Source: Rebecca billardiae RCC1528
Lineage: Eukaryota; Haptophyta
DNA length: 64,000 nucleotides
Direction of reading: 5' to 3'
Assembly (NCBI GenBank): GCA_965240325.2
Contig: OZ251240.1
Span: 992,001 to 1,056,000, forward strand
In this document: piece by piece, positions 23,698 to 32,796 of the stretch
How the letters are laid out: every line of letters starts with the position of its first letter
Numbering within the stretch: position 1 is the stretch's first letter
Program-made: the position numbers and the translations under genes
Notes under the pieces: model-generated
Database searches by the model: none
Seen by the model: only the letters and a program-made list of their open reading frames with translations
What the model was told of the DNA's origin: nothing

Positions 23698-24914
23698 GCC
23701 GTCGTCGCAGCTCGAGGCTGAGCTAGCGCGGCTGCAGCGCGAGCACGACGCTTTGGAGGAGGAGAAGTACACGCTGGCGGGCGACATCGAGGAGCTCGAG
23801 GCGGAGCTGGAGGAGGCGCACGCGCACGAGAAGGAGTACTACGAGCGGATGATGGAGCTGCAGGGCCTCGTCGACCGGCTGGGCGGCCACCGCGAGACAC
23901 TCGAGACGCAGCTCGCCACCGAACAGGAGAGGGTGCGCCGAGCGCAGCGGCGCCCGCGACAGCGCTGCGTGCTGTGCTGCGCGCTGTGTGTGCCGGCTGC
24001 GCGCGCGCGCGCGGCGGGTGCGCTGCGTCGTGTGGCGGGTGCCGCGCGTCTGCACACGCGTGTGCTGTGTGGCGCGCTGTGTGCGCGCGCGCGCGCGTGC
24101 GTGTGCGCGTCTTGCCTGTGCGCGCGCGTGCTCGCTGCGGCCAGCACGCGCCTCCCCCGCACGGCGCGCGCGCGGCGGCGTGCGCGGCGGGGCCGCACGC
24201 GCGCGCGCGCGCGCACACGCCCACACCCGCCTCGCCGCGCGCGCGCCCCTTCTCCGCGCGCACGGGGCCAGGCGGAGGGCCTCGCGCGCGAGAACGAGAG
24301 ACTCGATCGCACCGTCGCGCCCGCGGTCGGCGAGGACGACGACACGCTCTTCGACAACTTGCGGCGCGCGTCCGAGGAGAACGAGAGGTTCCAGCGGGAA
24401 ATCCGGCAGCTGCGCGCGCAGGTGGAGTACCTGTCGCACACGGTGGACGCGGAGGAGTCGGGCGGGCGCGGCGGCGGCGGGAGCGAGCGCCCCGCGCGCG
24501 CGGCGCGCGCCGACTCGCTCGGCGCCGCCGACGATGAGCTCACATACGCGAGCGCGCAGGAGTTCCAGGCGGCGCAGGCGGCGCTGCGCGAGGCCAAGCG
24601 CGAGGCGGAGTCTCGCGCGGAGCAGCGCGACGCGCACGCGCGCGCGGTCGAGCGCGAGCGCGACTCGCTCGTACGCCGCGTGCACGAGCTCGAGGCGGCG
24701 ATGTCCGGAGCGAAACTGGGCGACGCACAGGCCGCCGCCAAGCTCTCGCAGGCGCAGACGGAGATTCGAAAGCTCGAGGCGGCGATGCGCGAGCAGAGCG
24801 CCGAGCACGGGGCGCGGGAGGAGGTGCGTGCACGCACACACCGCGCGCGCGCCTTGTGCGTTGGATTTGTTTGCGTGGTCGGTGTGTTTGTGTTGCGTGA
24901 GCCACGGCACACGC

Positions 24915-25003
<89 letters not shown>

Positions 25004-25663
25004 TGGCTCGAGGCCCCACGCCGGCACCGCCGCCGCCGCCGCCGCCCGCATGGGCGTGCGTGCACCGGAGGCGGCGTGGCGCTGGCGCGCGCCCGCGGCA
25101 CGCGCGCGTCCGCGGCGCGCGGGGCAAGCGCCCGCCGCCGTGCGCCACCGCGCCGCGCCAAGCCGTGCCGCCTGACGCGCGCACGCCTGCGCGCTCGGGC
25201 CCTGCTGCTGCGCAGGAGCTCACCGAGCTGCAGGACAACATGTACACGCTCTCGACGCAGCTCGAGGAGGAGCAGGAGGCACGGGAGGCGCTCCACAAGG
25301 AGAAGGCGGAGGCCGAGGTGCGCGGCTGCTGAATTCCTTCTGAATTCCGTCTGGATTCCTTCTGAATTCATGACGCGCGCGGCGCGCGCGCGCAAGCCGC
25401 GAGCGACCGCCTGCCTGGCACGTCCGCCGCGCGAGCGCGCGCTGCGTGCGCGCGTGGCTGGCTGAGTGAGCGCCGTGCGACCACGCTGCGCATCACCCAC
25501 TGCGCGCGCGCGGACGCAGGAGCGCGCGCGCAAGGCGGAGGAGGCGGCGGATGGCCTCAAGACACTCCGCTCCGAACTGAGCTACCTCAAGAGCGAGCTC
25601 GACGACGAGCGCACCAAGCGCGAGAAGGTGGAGGCGCAGCTCAAGCAGGCGCTCGGCGGCTGA
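16751..25663 (+). CDS. Giant kinesin (kinesin-3-like motor) with alanine-rich coiled tail
   Basis: A microtubule motor. Exons 16751..16870, 17020..17047, 17151..17242, 17372..23932, 24272..24823, 25216..25317 and 25520..25663 sum to 2532 residues with consistent phases. Splicing rebuilds 'VAVRVRPQN|PREISQGEENVV'. P-loop GQTGSGKS lies near residue 123; switch I 'NATSSRSHSIF' and switch II 'LVDLAGSERQAKTGA' follow. The neck 'YAERAKSIQLKARKN' leads into coiled coils containing poly-Gly hinges. 'DVKEHPTLGVYV' and 'RAVAATAMNATSSRSH' resemble kinesin-3, although no FHA or PH domain is seen. Residues about 1090-1930 are extremely Ala-rich; IQ-like motifs (VRIQAAARRRAA) occur near 1735 and 1958 and could bind calmodulin-type light chains. 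The C-terminus is coiled coil. The intron at 24824-25215 holds a GCGCCC hexamer array. Confidence 0.88.
24916..25002. repeat. (GCGCCC)n hexamer array inside a kinesin intron
   Basis: About 14 GCGCCC units lie inside the 392-bp intron 24824-25215. If the intron were retained it would encode alternating Ala-Pro. Confidence 0.95.
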
Positions 25664-26778
25664 GCTGGGCACCGGACGAGTGACCGTCGGCAACTCGTCG
25701 TATTATGTGCTGTAACCTGCTGCCGGGCCGGACACGGGGTCACACTCACAGCCGGCCAGGCGCGACGAGCCGACGACGAGCCACGAGTACCGCCGTCGTC
25801 GTCAGGATGACGAGAGCGCCCTCCGTCGTGCCACTCGCGTGGTGACTGACTGATGCGGTCGTCGTGCTGTCGTGCAGCTGGCGTACGGCCTGTGGCTGCC
25901 TCGCGCGGGGTCAGGAGCGGCCAGCTCGGCTCGTGTGCACCCCACTAGGTCGCCGACAGACCTAGTGGGGTGCACCCCGTTGAACGCCATGCATGGACAT
26001 GTCCGTTCAACGAAGGGCGATCCCGACGCTGAGACTCGTGAAGACTAGTCGAGCGCTATAGCCAAGAAGACCTACGTCATCACGACGTGCGTGTGGGCCT
26101 TGCGTGACGATGCGACGTGACGATTGCCCCGGCAAGGGTGAAGGGAGTCAGTCGTCAAGCTTTCGTCGCCGGTGGTCAGCGCCAACCGGAGACGCCTCCA
26201 CGCGCGTAAGCAGCATCATTTCATTGCTCTCGATCCGCGCTGAGGCTTCACGGCGCGTGCAGCGTGTTCACACTACGACTACATCGCCCGGCGGCAATGC
26301 CCGCGTCGCGTCGCGCAAGGCGCCTGCACGCTCGGCTCAGAGGTATGCCGAGCTTGCGGTTAGTGGCGTCGCATGCGTGCACGGTGGCCGAGGCGCGAGA
26401 ACGGCGAAGCCAGGCAAGGCGCGCGGCACGCTGCGGCGCGCGAGGCCATCAACAAGCCGCGAGCCCGCGCCAGATCGCTCAGCGTGCGCGGCAGCGGCCG
26501 CACGAGCCCACGCCGTGCACGCCCCGGGCGGCCCGCCACAGCGGCGGCGGCCCCGCGCGCCGCTCCGCTCCCCGGCAAAATCTGGGAGTGAACCTCCGGC
26601 GCCGGACTCCGCTGGAGTCGGCGACCCTGACCACCCTTGCCCGGCGGCGGCGGCGGGGGGCGCCGCCCACCGCTCTCAACTCTCAACTCGAACCAAGGGC
26701 GAGGGCCTCCACCCCCCCCGACACCGCGCGCACCCAAGGCCATGCCCACCCAGCAACCAGCAGGGTGGGAGGGCAGGG
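25664..26778. other. Intergenic stretch with strong hairpins
   Basis: No gene recognised. It carries the hairpin pair listed at 25935-26011. The right half is open in more than one frame, but the translations are low-complexity Arg/Pro/Ala with no domain. Confidence 0.5.
25935..26011. repeat. Pair of adjacent perfect inverted repeats
   Basis: GTGCACCCCACTAGGTC (25935-25951) pairs perfectly with 25959-25975, giving a 17-bp stem with a 7-base loop. A few bases on, GTTGAACG (25979-25986) pairs with CGTTCAAC (26004-26011). The pair lies about 270 bp beyond the kinesin stop. Confidence 0.9.
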
Positions 26779-27051
26779 AGAAACAACTCCCAGAGGAGGA
26801 GCAGCCACCAGCGCAGCGGTGACCAGAGCAGCCACGCCGGCCGCCGCGCCGCGGGTGCAGCCAGCGAGCCCGGCAGCACCCAGACGCGCATCGCTTGCCA
26901 AGCTGCTGAGCCAATCCAGGCCCGCGCCCAATCCGGGCCTGGCTCGGCTTGACGACCGGAAAACCTCCAGGCAGCCGGACCCTGGCTGCCAGCCCGCCCT
27001 CATGAGGGCTACCGGTGAGTTATACCCGCATAACCGAGCGGTTATACAACC
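26779..27051 (+). repeat. 273-bp direct repeat, left copy
   Basis: Matches 28104-28376 at an offset of 1325, apparently without differences. Just past its right end, GTGAGTTAT (27015-27023) pairs with ATAACTCAC (27052-27060) around an inner TAACC/GGTTA stem; the right copy lacks this outer partner. Confidence 0.93.
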
Positions 27052-28103
27052 ATAACTCACTCGGTAGACCCACATGAGAGTAGATTGAGGTGGGGGCCGC
27101 GTTGATAAACGCGTGAGGTGACTAGGTCACACCCCCGAAGCCGTCCAGGATGCGACGCCGACCAGGAAGGACTCGCCGATGCATTCGAGCAACTACGCCG
27201 ACAGAAGCCGATGACCGCCTAGACGCCGAAGAGGATGTACTCGATGGAGCACGTAGACCGCAGGCGCTGGCAGCCGACGCCCCCCCCCAACGCAAGTTTG
27301 GGCAGAGCGCGGCGCCGCAGGAGGCAGAGGCCTCGAGGGCCTCCACCCAGAAGGAGGTGTGGAATGCCACACCCCGCAGGGGTGGTGGCCGGGGGCCCGA
27401 AGAGGCCGAGGCCGCCGAAGGGGTAGCGCGAGGAACGAAGGCGGCAGAGGCCCAGAGGGGCTCCCCGCAGGGTTGTATGAGTACGGACGATCCAGACGGC
27501 ATGAGACAGTGGGCACGAAGACATGCGCGGCGGCGGCGGCGCAGGCGGGAAGCAGGCGCGAGACACGCACGCGTAGCGTCAGATAAGGTAGCAGGTCGCA
27601 TCCCACACACAGCAGTGCACGGCAGACTGCAGAGGAGGCGGCAGAGAAGGAGAGAGCGGCACCCACCCGCCAGGCGATGAAGGCAAGCGAGACTGCGAAG
27701 CGTGAGAAGATTGCAGACGGGGACGCCTGGGAGCGGTTCCCAGGCGCCCCCATCGAAAGCAGAGCATGAGAAGATTGCAGACGGGGACGCCTCGAAGCGG
27801 TTCCGAGGCGCCCCCATCGAAAGCAGAGCATGAGAAGATTGCAGACGGGGACGCCTCGAAGCGGTTCCGAGGCGCCCCCATCGAAAGCAGAGCATGAGAA
27901 GATAGATTGCAGACGGGGACGCCTCGAAGCGGCTCCGAGGCGCCCCCATCGAAAGCAGATAGAGCATGAGAAGATTGCAGACGGGGACGCCTCGAAGCGG
28001 CTCCGAGGCGCCCCCATCGAAAGCAGAGAGCAAGCAGGGCAGGTGCACGAGTGGAGAGAGCGAGGGCTGAGGGCGGCCTACCGCCGACGCACACGCACCT
28101 GGA
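27052..28103. other. Segment between the 273-bp repeats; no gene supported
   Basis: Contains a 176-codon plus-strand frame (27150-27680) and a 364-codon minus frame (27122-28216). Both are Arg/Ala- or Cys/Ser-rich without a recognisable domain. The minus frame runs through the tandem hairpin array, so it is probably fortuitous. I found no reverse transcriptase, transposase or gag-like motif. The unit could be a small non-autonomous element bounded by the direct repeats. Confidence 0.4.
27702..28028 (+). repeat. Tandem hairpin array, five 64-68-bp units
   Basis: Each unit reads GAAGATTGCAGAC, then GGGGACGCCTCG-loop-CGAGGCGCCCCC, then ATCGAAAGCAGAG. The arms form an 11- to 13-bp stem around a loop of about nine bases (AGCGGT or AGCGGC core). 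The first unit has CCTGGG...CCCAGG instead of CCTCGA...CCGAGG, so one base pair is exchanged G-C for C-G and the stem is kept. Confidence 0.92.
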
Positions 28104-28376
28104 AGAAACAACTCCCAGAGGAGGAGCAGCCACCAGCGCAGCGGTGACCAGAGCAGCCACGCCGGCCGCCGCGCCGCGGGTGCAGCCAGCGAGCCCGGCA
28201 GCACCCAGACGCGCATCGCTTGCCAAGCTGCTGAGCCAATCCAGGCCCGCGCCCAATCCGGGCCTGGCTCGGCTTGACGACCGGAAAACCTCCAGGCAGC
28301 CGGACCCTGGCTGCCAGCCCGCCCTCATGAGGGCTACCGGTGAGTTATACCCGCATAACCGAGCGGTTATACAACC
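28104..28376 (+). repeat. 273-bp direct repeat, right copy
   Basis: Second copy of 26779-27051. It ends 72 bp before the start codon of the following LRR gene, so it probably forms part of that gene's upstream region. Confidence 0.93.
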
Positions 28377-28448
28377 CTTGCTCGAACCGTCACTTACGAA
28401 AGTGAGACGAGGCGCGGACTGCGGAGTCGCAGCTGCATCGCTGCGCAC

Positions 28449-31097
28449 ATGGCTTGCTGCGGGGGCGGTCGCGAGGCGGATGAGGACGCGCGTCTGGACG
28501 CGCTGCTGACGGGCCACAGCCTCGGCCGCAGCGTCACGATCGCCGAGCCTGAGCGCCGCGGCATCACCCTGCGCCAGCTGCAGCGCACGCTCACGGCGGC
28601 GCGTGCACGCTGCAAATCGGAGCAGTGGCGCGACGGCGACAAGCCGATCACCGCCGAGAAGATGAGCGTGGCGGATGTGCGGCACCGGCTGGTGCAGCCC
28701 ATCGTCAAGAACACCCTCGTCGAGCACCTCGCCCGCGGGCCACAGCTGCCCAGCTGGGTCGTCATCACCTCGTGGCGCACCCCGTTTGCCGAGCTGGTCG
28801 CGTGCCTCGAGCAGCACACGGCCGACCACCTGCTCGACGAGAGCACGACGTACTGGCTGTCGGCGTTCGCGCTGAGCCCGCGCGCCGGCCGGCACGACAG
28901 CGCCGAGCTGAGCGCGCGCGCCGCCGGGCTGCCCGCCAAGGTCGAGGAGATTCCGTTCCACACGGCGCTGCGCGCGGCGAGCCGCGGCGCGCTCACGGTC
29001 GTCGACTCGGCCGGTCGCACGTTCACGGACGCGTGGCTCGGGTTCGAGGTGTTCACCACGGTGGCCAGCCTGCCCGCGAGCCTGCGCCACGACTGGTACG
29101 TCTCGCCGCGCGGCGCCAAGCGCCCCGTCGGCCTCGTCGACGGCTTCGCCGCGGGCGACAAGGCGGCGAGCTCCAGCCCCGACGGCTGGCTGGACGCCAA
29201 GGCGCGGCGGGAGTCGGCGTTCCCCGTGGTGCGCGCGGCGCGCGGCGCGCCGGAGGGACGGGGCGTGCGTCCGATCTTGCCGCGCGCGTGCCTCGCCCGC
29301 CCTCCGTGCGCGACTCTGCGCTCGCCGCATCCGCGCGCGTGCGCGCGCGCGCGCGCCCGCGGGCGCGCCATCACCTCCGCCCGTCGGTGGCGCGTCCAAC
29401 CGTCATCGCTGGCTGCGCCTCCGCCCTCCGCCTGGCGCGCGGCGCGCGCCCGCAGGAGATCGCGGAGAAGGCGCTGCAGTTCTCGGTGAGCACGGCCACC
29501 TCCGACGTGCCCGCCGACGCGGCGCACGTCCGCGACCTGCTGATGGCCTCCTTTGGCGTGGACGCGCGCACACTGGACGCGACCGTGCGCGCGCACCTCT
29601 GCTCAGGTTTGCTCGGCCGGGTGCTGCTGGCGACGGCGGGGGTCGCCGGCATCGGGCTGGTCTCCACCTCGACGCGGCTGGACGCGCGCGTGCGCAACGC
29701 GATCATCGACGCGCTGCGCCACTCGCGGATCACGCGCATGGCCGTGCAGCCGCGCAGCGACGTTCTTCTGCGCGGAAGCACGGTGCAGCCGGGGCTGCCG
29801 GATTCGTTGCAGTCGCTGCGGCTGTCCGGCTTGGATGAGTCGGTGGCGCCTCGGCTCGGGCAGCTGGTCGCGGGGCGCGCGCTGACGCATCTCGAGGTGC
29901 GCGAGTGCGCGCTCGGGCCCAAGGCCGCCGCGGGCCTCGCGAAGGGGCTCCACGCGCCCGCCACCGCGCTCACCACTCTCGACGTCGAGTCGAACCGACT
30001 CGCAGACGCGGGCGCCGCCTCGCTAGCCAAGGCGCTCGCGCACAACGCGGCGCTCACGCGCCTCGACCTGCGGTGCGGTGGCAGCGCGCGCGCGCGCGCC
30101 GACGGAGCGCGCGCTGCGCGCCGTGCTGCGCGCGGCTGTGCGCGCCGCCGCGGCTGACGCACGCACCGCCCGCCGCCCCGCGCCCGCCGCCGCGCGCCTC
30201 CCCGCCTCGGCTACTGGCCGCTCGGCTCCGGGCGGGCACACAGCAAGAACTTGATTTCGGACAAGGGCGCGGCCGCGCTCGCGGAGATGCTCCGGACGAA
30301 CACGAGCATCAGCACGCTGCACCTCGGCGACAATGAGCTCGGCCCGGCGGCGGGCGCGGCGCTCGCGTCGGGCCTCGAGGCCAACCGCGCGCTCGCTGTC
30401 CTCGACCTCTCGCACAACGGCCTCACGGACGCAGGCGCCGTGCCGCTCGCGCGCGCGCTCCGGGCGAACGCGCAGCTGACAACACTCGGGCTATCCGTGA
30501 CGCTGCTGACGGACGAGGCGGCGGTCGAGCTCGCGGCCGCCCTGGGCGCGCCGGGCTGCGCGCTGCGCACGCTCGTCCTCTCGCACAACAAGATCGGCAA
30601 CCGCGGCGGCGTCGCGCTCGCCGAGGCCATCCGCGCCGGCGCGCGCGTCGAGCGACTCAACCTCGGCGACAACCAGCTGAGCGATGAGGCCGTGTCGGCC
30701 CTTGGCCGCGCGCTCGGCCGGAGCAAGAGCCTGCAGACGCTCAACCTGTGGTGCGCGCGCGCGCGCGAGCGCGCGCGGCGGGCGGGTGCCGCTGGCGGTG
30801 GGTGGCCGCCGCTCAGGCCTACCGACGCCGCGGCGCCGCTCAGGCCTCCCCGCGCGCCGCCGCCGCGCGCCCCTGCGGCGCACTCGGTCGCGCGCGCGCG
30901 CGCGCGCGCTCGCTCGCAGGTACAACTATGTGGCCGACCCGGGCGCGCGCGCGCTGGCTGAGGGCGTGCGACAGAACAAGAGCCTCACGATGCTCGACCT
31001 GACGGACAACAACGAGCTCACGTACGACGGCAAGCGCGCGCTCACGCTCGCCTGGGCGCACTCGGGCCGCTCGGGGCGGAATCCTCTCAACATGTGA
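28449..31097 (+). CDS. Ribonuclease-inhibitor-type leucine-rich repeat protein
   Basis: Exons 28449..29228, 29456..30072, 30244..30750 and 30920..31097 give 693 residues with matching phases. The C-terminal 370 residues are RI-type LRRs of about 28 residues, as in NLRC3-like and RanGAP-like proteins: 'LTTLDVESNRLADAGAASLA', 'STLHLGDNELGPAAGAALAS', 'RTLVLSHNKIGNRGGVALAE'. Splicing restores 'LDLR|KNLISDKGAAAL' and 'LNLW|YNYVADPGARAL'. The N-terminal 300 residues contain 'VVITSWRTPFAELVACLEQH' and 'STTYWLSAFALS'. These vaguely recall a 'SHxWxxxF...YxWxDIF' domain found beside repeats in some protists, but this is uncertain. No signal peptide or membrane segment is seen, so it is probably a cytosolic protein-interaction protein of unknown partner. 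Confidence 0.85.
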
Positions 31098-31467
31098 CGG
31101 ACTGACGAGTGACGAGTACGTGATTCTGAGCAGCGCGCCACGTGACTCGGCCTCGGGAGTCCCGCCAGCCGAGTGACTCGGTGACGACGACGCGACTCTT
31201 CTGCGTGCCAATCAGACGGTGAGAATTCTTAAGCGCGCGCCGCTGATGATGAGCCGGTGTAACAGCTAGCACTGCTGGGCGGCGTCGTATGACGATCGTC
31301 ACCGTGCGCGCTGCTCGCGCCGGCAGGATTCTGGATACGGATTGTCAATATATCTATATTATCTTAATCTGCTGAATCTCACAGCCGCCACGATTCGCTG
31401 CGCGTAAGCCCGGTGCTCTCCACTCTCCAGTCCGGATGCCATGGCGGCGCACCACGCCGCCAGCGAC
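31098..31467. other. Convergent spacer, no gene
   Basis: 370 bp between the ends of the LRR gene (+) and prmC (-). The middle is AT-rich (about 31330-31380). Nothing recognisable is seen. Confidence 0.5.
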
Positions 31468-32562
31468 TCAGCGCTCTCGCGCCAGTCGGCAGAACCTCTG
31501 GTGGCCGCCCAGATCCGTCCGGGTCTCGAGGTAGCGCAGCCGCGCGCGCGGGTGCGCGCGCACCCACGCCTCGATCTGCGCCGGGTGCGACGGGTCCACC
31601 TCCAGCCAGAGCTCGCAGCCGGGCGCGCGCAGCAGTGAGGCGGCGCGCGCGAGGATGTGGAGCACGACGTCGAGGCCCGACGCGCCGCCGCACAGCGCGC
31701 CCCAGTCCTCCCAGCTCGCCACCTCGGGCTCGAGCCCGGACATATCGGCCTGCGGGATATACGGCGGATTACTCACAATCACGTCAAAAGCGCCCAGCTG
31801 GCCGAGCTGGCTGGCGGCGGCGGGGGCGTCGCCGGTGGGTGGCGGCGGCGGCGGGGCGGAGCGCGGCGCGTCGGCGGCGGGTATGCCCACGCCGTCAACG
31901 CCGCACGCCTCGATCGCGCACTGCTCGCACGTGTACCGCGCGTCCAGCCCGAGCTCGCGAGCGTTTCGCCGCGCGAGCTGCACCGCGTGCGGCGCCGGGT
32001 CGATGGCGACGACCTCGGCGGCCGGCAGCCGTGCCAGCAGCGCGAGGCCGATCGCGCCGGTGCCGCAGCCGACGTCGAGGGCTCGAGGGCGCGGCGTGCC
32101 GAGCGCCGCGCACTCGCGCAGCACGTGCAGCACCAGCTCCTCCGTCTCCGGCCTCGGCACGAGCACGGGAGGCTCGACTCGGAGCGTGAGGTCGAGAAAA
32201 TCCCAATCGCCCAAAATGTATTGCACGGGCATGCGCTCGAGGCGGCGCGCGCACATGGCGGCGAAGGCGTCGCGCGCGCGCGCATCGAGGGGCTCGGCCA
32301 CGCGCAGCGCGAGCCCCGAGCGCGTGAGCGCCTCGCCGCCGAGCGCGCGCGCGAGCAGGTACTCGGCCGACAGCGCCGCCTCCGGCACGCCCGCAGCCTC
32401 GAGCTCGGCGGTCGCCGCGCGCAGCGCGTCGCCGACGGTCGGGCCCGGGACGGTGGCGTGCACGAGCGCACGCACGCACTGCGCGTGCGCGGCGCGAGGG
32501 GGGCGACGCCGCGCGGCTGGCACCGCCGCCGCCAGGGCTACGCCGACGGCAAGCCGGAGCAT
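31468..32562 (-). CDS. prmC: Peptide chain release factor N5-glutamine methyltransferase (HemK/PrmC)
   Basis: Methylates the Gln of the GGQ motif in release factors, using S-adenosylmethionine. 364 residues in one exon. The ATG at 32562 starts a hydrophobic, Arg-containing leader 'MLRLAVGVALAAAVPAARRR', so organellar import (plastid or mitochondrion) is likely; an upstream in-frame ATG at 32739 would crowd the neighbouring promoter. Family hallmarks are 'PVQYILGDWDFLDL', 'PPVLVPRPETEELV', the SAM loop 'ALDVGCGTGAIGLALL' and the catalytic 'FDVIVSNPPYIPQADM' (NPPY). A Pro/Ala-rich insert of about 35 residues lies just before the NPPY strand. It is divergent from the UBX gene, 234 bp apart. Confidence 0.93.
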   Translation of the reverse strand: MLRLAVGVALAAAVPAARRRPPRAAHAQCVRALVHATVPGPTVGDALRAATAELEAAGVPEAALSAEYLLARALGGEALTRSGLALRVAEPLDARARDAFAAMCARRLERMPVQYILGDWDFLDLTLRVEPPVLVPRPETEELVLHVLRECAALGTPRPRALDVGCGTGAIGLALLARLPAAEVVAIDPAPHAVQLARRNARELGLDARYTCEQCAIEACGVDGVGIPAADAPRSAPPPPPPTGDAPAAASQLGQLGAFDVIVSNPPYIPQADMSGLEPEVASWEDWGALCGGASGLDVVLHILARAASLLRAPGCELWLEVDPSHPAQIEAWVRAHPRARLRYLETRTDLGGHQRFCRLARER

Positions 32563-32796
32563 GCTGCACGCGCTGTCGCGCTCAGGCAGCCATTGCGCAA
32601 TCCACTGCCGGTGACGAACGGTGGCTTCGTGCCTTCTTCCGGCCTCACCCGGACACCGCCCTTGCCCGGACGGTTGCCAAGCGGTGCCGGACAGTTGACC
32701 AGTGAACCGGTCTTGTCTGCTCTTGAGGCTGGTCCGCAAGCGCGCGGCTCACGAACGCGCGCGCTTCCACAACGGGCACGACGTCGCCGCGCAGCG

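Noticed and set aside
27150-27680. 176-codon plus-strand frame as a gene
   Set aside because: Arg/Ala-rich, no domain, no splice or targeting evidence, inside a repeat unit and overlapped by an equally open minus frame.
26779-28376. LTR retrotransposon
   Set aside because: Repeat ends are not TG...CA, no primer-binding site or polypurine tract was found, and no reverse transcriptase, integrase or gag-like sequence lies between the repeats.
32563-32739. Upstream start for PrmC at 32739
   Set aside because: It would add a polar stretch in front of the hydrophobic leader and reach to within 57 bp of the UBX start codon.
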